From Dipylidium caninum (taxonomy: Eukaryota > Platyhelminthes > Cestoda > Cyclophyllidea > Dipylidiidae), in contig QEYB01000524.1 in assembly GCA_017562135.1 (NCBI GenBank), forward strand, positions 310,001 through 374,000: 64,000 nt of DNA. Reading direction: 5' to 3'. Both the position numbers and the translations under genes were made by a program. This document shows, piece by piece, positions 36,601 through 48,200 of this stretch (the stretch's first letter is position 1; each line of letters starts with the position of its first letter). The notes beneath the pieces were generated by a model. The model made no database searches. It saw nothing but the letters and a program-made list of their open reading frames with translations, and was not told where the DNA came from.

Positions 36601-39111
36601 TGTGATCAGAGTATTACTCCTTCTCCTCCTCCTCCTCCATCTCTTGACTTTCATCCCCACCTCAGAGGCGGCCAGATTGGGATTGTCACGTCAACAGCGA
36701 AATGCACCACCCCATAGGCCTGACGCCTTGCCCTTCCTCGACGCCGAGAGATCCGTTGACACCACGCCGGTGGAGGATCCTACAGTAAAAATTCGCATAA
36801 GAGAGGGAGAGCCTCAATCTCCCATTCCTGTGCAACCGCTGGGCTCTACAGTTTTGGACCCGTGGACCTACAATGTTGAACCCAACGCACAACGTGCGAC
36901 TTACACCTCATTCATTGTCCCAGGCTATAATTATTACAATGTCTACGGACCGGCATGGGGATATCCGACTACCAGGCTAGTTGGCGCTTATAATCCGGTT
37001 CCTCCACTCTCCCAATGGCCTCCTCAAACATATTACTCACGAAATCCACCACATCCACGTCAAAAAATGAGTAACAAGAGGCGTAAGGACAAGCACAAAG
37101 GGGAAAGGTGCCCCAAGATATGCGACTCGTGTATCAGAAGGCACGATAGTGCAGGTAATTTCGTTTCCGTCTCTCGCCTTGCCTAATTAATCAAATAGGC
37201 TTGTGGGTTAAGTGGCTCGAGCTCATAATCTCATTAGGGGATCATCAAACCCCCGTGCTGTTGGCAAGGTCCCCCACCTCACTCCACTTGGTAGGACAAA
37301 AAAATGAGTGTACTTATTTTTTCCTATTGAATTTGGCAAATTTCAAGGCCTCTCGGGCTCTAGCTAGGGAGTAGATTACCTTTTTATATGGACTAAAATT
37401 ACATGACTCTGATATCTTCAAGTAAGGATATTTTGCCCTCAACACCAACACAGCCGATGTGTGCCGAATTTCGATTCACTATCGTATAACGCCTACGTTG
37501 GTAATTAATGTGTCGAATTTCGACGTATTCAACGTGTAGTAACAACCATTAGCACCACTAACACACACACACACACACGCATTATTTCCTCAGTGTGCAC
37601 AACAGGCGGAATGTGAATTTGAATTGACAGTAAAGTGTCGTAATAAGTAGTATAGTGCAACCGTTGCCCAACCAGTTTGGACACAGAAGAAAGGGATATT
37701 GTGAGGCCAATTGGGATAGCACTTTGTTTTTCTAGGCGAAGAGAAGATGAATTGAGGCGATGTGCTGGACGAACGGTGGGCGGGACTGTGATTCGATGTC
37801 CATTCGTGTTAAAGTGTGTGGAAGAGGATGGTAAATGACGTTGAGAGGATGGGTAGATTTCATTATACCATATTCCTCCCACCGCATTAGCCTCGATTCA
37901 CCTCTCCTCTTGGCATTCGTCCCTACGCACACACACACATGCGAAATTACATCGGTGCTTGAATAATATAAATTATACGTGACGTTGAAAGAAGCCTCAT
38001 TGTTGGAGAAGACAGAGATGTCAAGGCTGGCTTTTACGGCACTAAGAGAGCCGATGTGGTCATGTGACCTGGGACTTGTCCTCTCCTTGTTAGCTTATGG
38101 GGAAAAAAATCTAACAGGAACATTTGCGCCTACATCCGGCAGAATTGGAGTTGAATATTTAATGTTAAACAAAAGTATTTCTTCATGTAATTGAAGCGGA
38201 AATTATATTTGTTTGCGTATTCAAATGATTATAATTACTAAATTTTATGTGGTTGTGTTCACACTCGCTAGTTGAAAGAAGAGAGAATGGCGGTGGGGTT
38301 TTGTTCGCAGCAGCCGGCCGAGAAGTCGGTAGGCGAGAGATGTGATGGGCAGAGAATTGCAGAACTTAGCATGTGTACACCCACTGGCGGAGAGAGAGAG
38401 AGAGAGAGAGAGAGATGTAGAGATTGTCGTAATTTCGCACGGAACCGACTTGGATCATGCTCCTTCAAGTGGTCATCTCTTCTACCGCCACAATGCATCG
38501 TGGGGACGAGGTAGTCAATGCTCAGAGAATGCAAGCACACAAACCAATTGACAACAAGAGAGTTTGTAAGGCACAAATTGGGTGATTTCGTTAGTCAACC
38601 AAGCTTGCAAATCCCTCTGTGGCGAATTTATGAGGCAAAAAATCAGCTGATTTCAGTCTTTACGATAGTGTCAACGTAAACACGGTCCTTCAAATCGAGA
38701 AAAAAGAGAAAGCTCGTGTACATTTGGTTGCAATGCTAAACGCAACTCTTAACGTCAGTTAGTCCGTGAAGGGAGTGGCAAACTGTCTGAATTTGACCTA
38801 TCTACTAATGTTTACAGTGTCGTGAACTGCGCCGGATCCGAAACCTCAACAGAGAGGCGTGTTAATTTGTCACTTGGCATCGTACTTGGTCCCAGAAGCT
38901 TCATTTAAGTTGTCGAGTGGGAGCGAGAATCACCTCTAAATATAACGCATTCCAGTAAGCCGTCTTCACCGCTTTAATTGTTCTTTTGTTATAGAAGTTG
39001 ATGTTGACAAAGAGAGGGCTGGTCTACAGCAACGCTTTGCTGTCCACGTGGAACCTTCTCTGCGACATAAGGAGTCCGTTAAAGCATTGTTCAGATACAT
39101 GGACGGAAACA
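36601..39111 (+). CDS. Secreted or membrane-anchored Tyr/Pro-rich protein, partial model
   Basis: I do not recognise a family. Exon 36601-37154 follows a strong acceptor (TCTCTTCCCATCAG) and ends at a donor in phase 1. It begins with a signal-like core (VIRVLLLLLLLLHLLTF) ending near SEA. The body is rich in Pro, Tyr and Asn (PGYNYYNVYGPAWGYP, PQTYYSRNPPHPRQ), then a basic cluster (NKRRKDKHKGERC) and a short Cys motif (CPKICDSC). A second exon, 38995-39111, joins in phase 1 and would add VEPSLRHKESVKALFRYMDG-like sequence. Its phase-0 reading is also open, so this join is tentative. The start-codon exon and the 3' end were not found. The frame is open upstream to 36017, but that part is repeat-derived and probably not coding. 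Confidence 0.45.
37560..37580. repeat. (CA)n microsatellite
   Basis: Short near-perfect CA tract. Confidence 0.8.
38391..38415. repeat. (AG)n microsatellite
   Basis: Perfect AG tract. Confidence 0.9.
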
Positions 39112-41804
39112 GTGAGTTCAACTTAATCAATTGGCACAAAATTTCTATAAATTTAAATACTGTGGTGAGTTCCCAAAGTATAATATTTTGAGAGAGAAAG
39201 AGACTTTGAAATTTTACATGGAAAATATCCCCTTCACTTAGTTAAATTACTGTTCTTGGTGAACTTTTAACTAGGTGAATGCGAATAAGACTGGTAAACT
39301 TCATTTTACCGCTGAGATTGAATACCGTTCACGACCTTTAGTTATCACATTGGGAGTTAGATTAGCAAATACAGACGAAAACCTCCCCACAAGATCAGAA
39401 AAACTAACTTTCTTGAAGTTATACTATCTAGCTAAGGCAGCTAGAATTGCAGGCTTAGAGACCCTGTGGTTTTACACTGCCCCTGTCCCCAAGACAGAGT
39501 TCCCCACCCCCGCCTCCCCGTTTGTGTGCGCTGGTGTGTGGGTGTGCATCTGCCAACACTGATTTACAGATCTCATTTGTGTGACTGCTATTCGCGTTTC
39601 CGCAAGCATCCACCTTCGATGCACTCGCAAATTATTATCCCAACTGAGCTTTGACATCGCCACTTAGGGCCTCCGGCGAGCACCGCGTGCCACAGCTTCG
39701 TGCGCCTCAATACTTAAATTTCAAAATGGATGCGAAACAAATGTGCACTTTAAAAGGAGTCATGAAGAAAAAAAAGGAGGGAGAAAGATGAAGGGGGTGG
39801 GCTAAAAACAATAAGCTATGAAACAAAATTGTGAGATGCATCGATCCTCCCATCAAACGCAGTTAAGTGTGCGAAAAATTAAATTTCAAAATACCGCGAA
39901 ATTTGAGTCTCCTCCACACAAACCTGTGTGCCACTCCAATCAATAGCCCGGCTCCACGGAGATGCCTGAGGCGCAAGACGAATCGCCTCCCTCGCCACTT
40001 TCATTCACCTTGACCGTCTCTTCAATTAGTCACTCGATTATTTTGTTTATTTACAACCTGTGCCCCCCACCACCACGGGGAGTTCAGAGTCTTATTAGAT
40101 AAAGTGACCTATCACATATCCATCGTCTTTTTAGATGACGGATCTATCAATTTTACAGAATTACAGAACTATCTTCTCCTCCACAACATAATATTTCCCG
40201 AAATACCGCACTAGACATGTCAGTAGATATGAACTCGGCAATAGTATACGCCAAGCTAAATCGCATACTATTTACTTCGCGTTCTCGGTCGTCTGCCACT
40301 TACCCTCGACCTCGTGCTGCCTTTTCCTCCACCTCCGCCTCGGTTGCACACTTTGTCTCCTTCAGCCTCCACCTCGTAACAGTAATCACTTGATTTTATC
40401 CATTCTAACTTGCACATAACCTACTGACCATCACTGTATTATTTATCGCAGTATATACTCTTTTGTATAAAGACTCAAGCCATCTAGGTCCACTCTGCCG
40501 GTGCTTTGGGGGCACAGGAGGTGGAGAAGTCCCGAGGTAAGGGAATACGGAATTCCATATACTTGTGCCTTTTTTGTGGTGAAAACATTAGAGTATTGAA
40601 GACACCATAATCGAGTTTTATGTGGCTCATTTTCTCTTAAACACCTGGTGGATGGGACAAATGGAAGGCTTTGAGACCATCGAACACCCATCTTCCGTCC
40701 GTACGCTCGTATTATGTGTACAGGATGTCATCGGCAATAGAGAAGACTGAGGCGGATGGGAGGAGAGCCACTCAGAAAGTGTTCGAGGATAAGGTAGAGG
40801 ACACCACCGCTTGGCTTCCACAACATTGCTGCCTGGCAATATGGCATGGATGAGAGGAGAATTTTTGATATCACATTAAATGCCGCGAATTCAGCGGTGA
40901 ATAGGGAGATAGAGCACTTCTTTCACCGGTGTCGGTCAAAGTCTTACCTGCCATGGCAAGGAAGTTTGGTCTCCTCTGACCATCAGACGAGGACGCCAAG
41001 TGGTAAAGAGGTTCAAAGGGGAGTAGGAGTGAGTGTGGGTAGAATGTAGTCGGTATGCCTGCTTATTTGTTATATTTTTCCACCACATCTCACAATTTCT
41101 CACGTTTTCTGGCCTACAAATAATGACATATGCTTGTAAATGGGTGGAGTACTAGTGCCCTTGGAAGGTATGTGAGAAAGGATGGAAATGCCTGAGAAAA
41201 TTGGAGGATGTACCAGTCCGCTAACGTCGTTTGTCTCGGGGCCGCCGAAGGAAACGTAAGCACAAAACAATCGTAGTCGGGCGTGTCACACCCTGACAGG
41301 CCATGAGTTTCACCTTGTTTAACCAAATGACAGCAACACGTGTTACAGATGTCTTGTCGGGATAACCTTGGCTTTACTACAAATGTATTCTCAGAGCCAA
41401 CTTAAACAACTGAATTTATGATAAAAAATTAATTTGGAGTGGAATTTGAACGTCTTGATTGAAGATTCACCCCCGTGATTGCCTCATACCTGTTGGCAAA
41501 TCAGCAGAACTGAAGTCTAACTGAATTGGCAGTCAGCAAATGTGTATTACACCATAAATAGTCTCTTAATCACACAAATTTAGTGATGAATATCTGATTT
41601 GGTGCAAGCAAATCGATTGACAGATTGGACGGAGTGGGTGCATAATACGAACCCTTAAGACGCCAGATTCCCAGAACCGAAGGGGACCGAGGCGAAGTTG
41701 ACAGCGATGGAGAGGGAAGGCTGGTGCTTGTGGGATCAGCACTCGTGGAGCTCTTCTCCCATTATAAAAGTCGAATTCCTGAGCGTGTTTTTATGAGTGT
41801 TCCT

Positions 41805-41853
41805 CTTTCTCTCTCTCTCTCTCTCTTTGTGTGTGTGTGTGTGTGTGTGTGTG
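41805..41853. repeat. Compound (CT)n(GT)n microsatellite
   Basis: CT units pass directly into GT units. Confidence 0.9.
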
Positions 41854-42202
41854 CAAGGAATTTTCTCATCATGTTAACAGTGCGTGTTTTGCTTCTTTTG
41901 CTTTGGCACATACTCCAAATATCAGTAAGCAAACTTATGAGTATTTGTTAGTATGTGAGTGTGAATGAATCGGGATCGACTCATCGCCTCATCCCAGAAT
42001 GAATTTCCCCTTTTCCAATGGCTAAAACATTCCACTGCTCCCATGGGTGAATTTATGCAAACAGTCAACTAGTAGGCCACTTGCGCTCGTCTGCTTGAAT
42101 GCTGTAATCTTCCAGACCTCGTCAGTCAACCATTTTCCTTATCCTAAGCTACAAAGAATGTCTTTCCAATTATCTAAACCATGCATGATTTTGTTATGTG
42201 TA

Positions 42203-42226
42203 CTTGTGCGTGTGTGTGTGTGTGTT
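42203..42226. repeat. (GT)n microsatellite
   Basis: Short GT tract. Confidence 0.8.
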
Positions 42227-43864
42227 TGAGTTTTCATTTCATCTTGTTTGGCGCCATGTAAAGTGGCGATAAGACGACTCGATGTGATGTCACGTGAGTT
42301 AGTCATTAAACTCCGATTGCCAATTCAACAGACAGAGTAGGAGACGCTGATAGAACCCGGTCAGTGGTGTGGGGGTTCTAATCTAAGCCATCCTCGTGAT
42401 TGGCGTCGCATGGACCACGAAATTTTGTTGGCCACTTCCTATACCGAGTTTGTATGACCCTGGCATTTATATCAATCTCATCGGTTTCATCAGTCACGGG
42501 ACTTTTTAAGGTTAGGCAAAGGCGCTACACTTCTGGAGGAGATTTAAACATCAGACGGCAAATCTTCCCCATTTTTTATCCCCTTTAGTTCGTTTGGTGA
42601 AGAACTGAAATGAGAACAGGAATAGAAAGGGAAGTCCCTGGCCTCAATGGCATCAAACTTCTGGGTTTGATTTCTGTGCCGCTATTGAGAGTGGGAGGCA
42701 CAGTCAGTCTCTTATCTGCCCCATGATAATGGATATCTACAGGCGCCAAATTAACGATTTAAGCTTCCATCAAAACCGTTTTCTGGTGGCCTTCGAGAGA
42801 TGGTTTGAAAGATTAAAACAGGGCGAGCAGCATTCTATAATTAACAGACAATTGAGGTGAAGTGGTAGTGAAGAGTAGTGATAGAGAAGAGCTTTGGCGA
42901 GGCTGGAGACCGATTCATCCGCGTGTGAATTATTGTCGACTAACACTTATGATTACATAATGAAGCAGGACTAGCATAAGAATGATTTTTTAAAATCCAC
43001 TTGTCTAACAAATTTCGTATTTTACCCCGCTGTCGCGCAATTGCTGATTTGTACCATCGTCGATGGAGGGAAGCGTATAATAGTGCCTACACTGGAAAGT
43101 GTGAATATTAAATATGAGCAATAGTACAATCAAAGAAAGTAACAAACTTGCCATTGAAATATTGTAAAAAAGACGGCGTATAATGAGGTTAAAAAGAGCT
43201 GTAAGTGAGATCTGGGTGGTGGTACAAGAGTGGGAACTTGCATAGTGAGGCTATCCCTAGTATTGAAAGATGGTTGACGGATCATCAGATGTAATAGGGG
43301 CTTTTTAATGCATATTGAAGGGGCTTAGTAACACATAAAAATGTGTCGAATTATCAGGATTTACAGTAAATAAGTGGCGCGAAAAACATTTCGCGGAGAT
43401 TTTTCAGGAGTTAGAATTAGCCTATGGCGATAAGACAAAGAGTCAGAAAAGATCAGTCTCATATTTAGAAATGTTTGCAAAGATCATCGTACACATACTA
43501 GCGAGAAAACCTCAATTTATGCGTGAGGAAGGTACCATTTCATGCCTACTATTAAGCGAGCCTGGGACAAACCGACAGAGGAAGAAAATAAATTTTAGCC
43601 AATTTTTTAGGAATCGGACCCACAAGTAGATACAACTAGTTTATTATGGGCCAATATCTTAGCACACAAATAAACATTAATTTTGGACATTAACTTCAAT
43701 GGCAAAAAGAAAAAAAATGAATATTCGATGTACGTAAAAAAATTATTGTAGTCTGATGAATAAATTAAGCGGATTGCAAACCGCCCAAATTTGAATTACA
43801 ACTTAGTTGAACTACGCTTCTAAACCGAACATTAATACACCAGCAGGTAATACGTTTTTCTCAG

Positions 43865-44779
43865 AGATTTGTTTGTTCGGCTAAGTGGAGGAGTGCCACC
43901 TTTGGATCCGTTGTTGAGCTGATTGAAGGTCATGGTGAGTATTTTGCGGGCTAGGGGGGCCATTTGCCTGCCTAGACTACTTGTACCCTTTGCTTCGCGC
44001 CTTTCAACGCAATCGTCGGTGCCGGAAAGTTTAAAACAACCGTAGGGGTCCCCATTTCATTAATTTCTTAGCCCCCCAAAGCCGGATCAACCCTATGAAG
44101 AAGTCGAGAAATATAAACCTTACAGTCCTTTTCGTGTCGCTCCGTCCAACAAAGTTGAATATGTTGTCGCTCGTCTCGACGACCTAGTTAATTGGGCACG
44201 CAAAGTAAATATTTTTTTGCTTGACCCTTCTTTTGTAGAACTCAATTTGGCCAATTACATTTGGTCTAGCCTGTTGTGCCATTGAAATGATGCATATGGC
44301 TGCTCCGCGCTACGACATGGACCGCTTCGGCGTTGTTTTTAGAGCAAGCCCTCGTCAGTGCGACCTCATGATCGTTGCCGGAACATTGACAAACAAAATG
44401 GCTCCCGCTTTGCGTCGTATTTGGGATCAAATGCCCCACCCTAAATGGGCCATTTCTATGGGATCTTGTGCTAATGGAGGGGGCTATTATCATTATAGCT
44501 ACAGTGTTGTTCGTGGTTGTGACCGCATAATCCCGATTGATATCTACGTCCCTGGTAATTAATCTATTCATTGCTGCATACTAAATTACTTCCCAAATTT
44601 TTTGCTGACCATGTTTATTTCTAAATTTAACGAATACGTCTCTTATGTGGATTTATCCATGGTTTTTTTTGAAATTTCTAGGCTGCCCACCCACTGCCGA
44701 AGCGCTTCTGTATTCAGTTCTTCAACTTCAGAAAAAGATCAAATACATGAAAACCCAACAAATGTGGTATCGGAAATAG
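43865..44779 (+). CDS. NDUFS7: NADH:ubiquinone oxidoreductase core subunit S7 (PSST, Fe-S cluster N2)
   Basis: This core complex I subunit of the mitochondrial inner membrane passes electrons to ubiquinone through cluster N2. Exons: tentative 43865-43938, then 44072-44204, 44239-44554 and 44682-44779. The last three are secure. Conserved segments run in order: [84 protein letters not shown] and [16 protein letters not shown]. All four cluster ligands are present (adjacent Cys pair in LACCA, Cys in GSCANGG, Cys in PGCPP). The C-terminus MWYRK-stop matches the family's WYRR end. The intron at 44205-44238 is only 34 nt. The tentative first exon joins in phase only through a GTATTT donor at 43939 and reads like a presequence, but its ATG was not found. 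The gene faces the phosphatase gene tail to tail, about 0.3 kb away. Confidence 0.93.
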
Positions 44780-45066
44780 TTGGTTCGTTAATGTGTACAT
44801 CCGAATCCTAATGTGGTTGCTTCTTTTCGTGTCTTTTCTCGTACCCGGGACGATTGCTATAAATATTTGATCAATACAGTCGCTGTCGGTACAATCATAT
44901 GCGTCTTGTCGATTACCTTCATTTGGCCTGTTCGCTTTTATTAGTGCTTGACAATTGTGTCCGGATCATTTTCTGCGCGGCCATCTGCCTTGTCCTGATC
45001 CTTGCGCCTTTTTAATGACGCTGTAATCTCAAAGACTCATTATTATTTCGAAGTATAAATAATGGT

Positions 45067-45210
45067 TCAGACATCATAGGTTTTCGGAGTAAACGCGGCC
45101 ACCACACTACAGTCCGGAGAATTATAGAATTCACCAATTTTTTCTGTTTGTCCTTTGCGGCTTTTGCTCCTGGTGTGGGGTAATTGGTTCTGCCCATCGT
45201 TTTCAGACTG
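45067..45210 (-). CDS. Possible terminal exon of the PTPN4-like gene
   Basis: After an acceptor (GCATAACAG) a 47-codon frame rich in Lys, Ser, Gln and Asn ends at TGA with C-terminal residues KTYDV. It is phase 0 while the previous exon ends in phase 1, so another exon would be needed between them. Otherwise the gene ends at the TGA at 45806-45808. The final YDV would fit a class II PDZ ligand. Confidence 0.35.
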   Translation of the reverse strand, partial: QSENDGQNQLPHTRSKSRKGQTEKIGEFYNSPDCSVVAAFTPKTYDV

Positions 45211-48200
45211 CTGTTATGCAATCAGTCAACAATAATCAGAATATGCCAGGTTTTTCTAAGTCTAATTGCTCCAGCAACAAACTAATCACCAATATGCGTT
45301 AAAAGCACCCACAAGACGTTACGTTCAGGGTAGCGGAGAACGGAACAATCAAATCACTCCGAAGGAACCTTGGGATTTCTCACAGCCATTGTTGGGGGGA
45401 TGGAAGAGGGGTAACTAGGTCTTTCTACTTTCGTCGCAGATATCCTGGATTGGATTGGATCTGAAAGACTCCGCTGGTCAGTGTGTTCTGGTATAAGATC
45501 TTAGGGATAAGATGTACAGGTAGGAAAAGGAGGGTAGTATAAATTAGTCCTCTTCACGAAGCGATATACAGGAAGTCAGGGGTTACGCTTTGGTAAATGT
45601 ACAAGGTAAATCTAGCAACTTCTGGTAACACGAGAAGGAAACAAGGCACCACTCCAGAAGTCGTATGGGTTGTGGTTTTCTGCATCTCCTGACTCTAACT
45701 TTGTTTATCTGTTGGCGTTGTCGCTCTTCCCTTTGTCGGCAGAGGTCGCTTAACCAAAGTGTCTAAACACGAGAAGCGTAAGAATACATTGTGGCAAAGT
45801 TAGGGTCAATTAATGTTAGCTGAACCAGATTTACCTTGGTAGTACCTCACAATGGCTTCACACACAAACTGAAATTGGGCCTGAAAAGTAAGTATGGGGT
45901 CAAGAGCACTCGACTCAAATAGAAGAAGCAGATGATTGATGCCGTCCTTACCGGGGTTTGAATGAGCATGTCACGGTCTTTGCGCATCTGGCGGACTATC
46001 TCGATTGGGCGAACTGGCGAATGACCGCAGATCATGTCCATAGCGGTGTCAAGAAGGATGACTACGCCGGTACGTCCGATGCCAGCAGAACAATGGACGA
46101 TGACGGGATTGGACTTACCCCGATCTCGCAGGCTACGCATTCGCTCAACAAAGGCGATGAGATCGGCACAATCACGCGGTACTCCGTGGTCAGGCCAACT
46201 GATATACTGCAACTGTACAATGCGACGCACTTCTTCGTCATTTGCAACGGGCGATGTCGAGATGTTGAAAAATTCGGCAGCGTCATTCACACCCTTTGAT
46301 GCCATTGAGATTCGCCGGACTCGAAACTCTCTGTACATCACGTGGCCGACCTTCTCTTCCTTTGTGTTGCAAATTCGCAGTTGACTGCATTTCCCCAAGG
46401 AAGACGAGGAGGTGGAGGATGAACGAACATCAGGGGAGTTGTGATTGTTAAGAGGGAAGTTAGATGTCTGGTTTACATTCGGCCAGTACTGGCAGCACGT
46501 CTCCTTGGAAGGGGGCGGAGGAAATGAGGTGAATATTAAGAAATTAGACCTTATTATAAGTTTTGCAAAGTGGAAGGTATGGGGACGGGGAGTTGGAGGC
46601 TGAGGAAACCAATTAAGGACTGAATTTCTGGAAATTGTCACAGAGAGACGGGTTGGAAACTATGAAACTGACTTCGAGTGTAAATAAAAAGCGCAATTTT
46701 TGTATTATTTAAGGTATTCAACCGAGGTGATTTCCATTGACATCTACGACTTTCTGACAACAAGAGGGCAAATGATGTACAGATTTTCGAAAAAATATTT
46801 TACTTTTGTAGTTATCAAGTGTTTCCGTTCTGTTGAAATCCATTCGTGATTACGAAAAAAGATAATAATCAGCCGGTGAAATATCATGTGAATGTGGAGG
46901 ACCTGGTAAAATGCCCTCGTAAGGTTCTTCTCGCGCATGCAATCAAGTAAATGCAAGACAATAAGACTCCATCGATGTTATGCTTCCATCTAGCCGCAGA
47001 TTGAACATAAATAAACAAAAACACGCGTTTCGTGGTTTCCAAGAGAAGAACTGTTTCTTGTCCTGGACTTACAAAAAATCATCCCATACTATGCCAATCA
47101 GTGTGAACAAAAGGCACCGACAATAAAATCTAATCGCGATGATAAAGTTTCATCAAACTCCTGGAAGTCATGGCCACTTATCAGTGCGGTTTTGCCTCGA
47201 ATCCACTCCACATCTCACTCCTTTCCTCGGGGCTCGATGCTCCACCAATGTCACAGCGGACCGATCTCAGGCCTTAAAATCCATGGGCTCACGTGAATTT
47301 GTTGGTTGAGTTTTCAAATGAGGCCGTGAAATAAATGTACTTAGCCAATTAAATCGACTCCTTTTGACCTTTCAAAGTGTCATGCCCTTAGATGAAGAGG
47401 CGCAGTCTTTGATCTTCCGAGTCCACGCTTTGGCAAGATTCTCACTCGGCTTTAAGGACCATATGTGGGCTTAAGACTGAGGACATTGACTGATAGGAGG
47501 GCGAGGGGAGCAACTAACACCGTGAATAATCCAGCTATGGCCTTACTCTATTCTTCTCCGTCAACGAGGTGAGCATCACAATGAGTTCACTCCTCTGTTC
47601 CCAGCACATCTGCCAAAAGTCGGCACATGTGGTCTTCAGAGGCCCCTGTGAAGCGATGTACACTCGAAGACCAGACTTAGGGATTGTGGTCTGTTAGAAG
47701 AACGCAACATAAACAAAGTTAACTCACTCCTGACTCGGATCTAACAGGTGCGAATATGAGGCGACTTACTTTGACGAAACTCGCGTTTATATAATCACTG
47801 TCGATACCCTGAATTTTCACCCGCGTATGATCGTCTAAAAGACGGCAATAAGGAGGTGAACTAGGATGAAGTTGGGAAATCGTGAAGACCATTTTACAAC
47901 ACACTACTTTAATGCGTCAGTAGTAAGATACGAGTCGACTTACAGGGGAAGATGTCACGATATCTATTCTTTTTCATATTGTTATTTTGTTTGGCGTCAA
48001 GCATTGTGGCTTCAGAATTGCCTACTCCCAATTCCTAAGTGATGAAATAAAGAAGGTGAAAAGATTATTCCGAAGTGTTCGGAGATAAATTTTCAGACAC
48101 GTCATCGTCTTCCACTTAAAACGACGTCAATAGTACCAGGGGACAGTGAGAATAAAACTCACGTCAAATTGTCGAACAAGTGAACCATCGGCCAGACCGT

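Larger units (their letters stand above)
39112..43864. other. No assigned gene; simple repeats
   Basis: Short ORFs only. Microsatellites at 41805-41853 and 42203-42226. The missing 3' end of the 36.6 kb gene and the start exon of NDUFS7 should lie here, but I could not identify them. Confidence 0.4.

Noticed and set aside
45847..45951. C-terminal extension of the phosphatase ORF beyond QTP
   Set aside because: It reads through a good donor (CCG|GTAAGG). The conserved FVCEAI block lies in the next exon, 45880-45835.
46504..46641. N-terminal part of the phosphatase ORF starting MTISRNSVL
   Set aside because: It is intron sequence upstream of the acceptor before ETCCQYWP; the conserved domain continues from exon 47690-47547.
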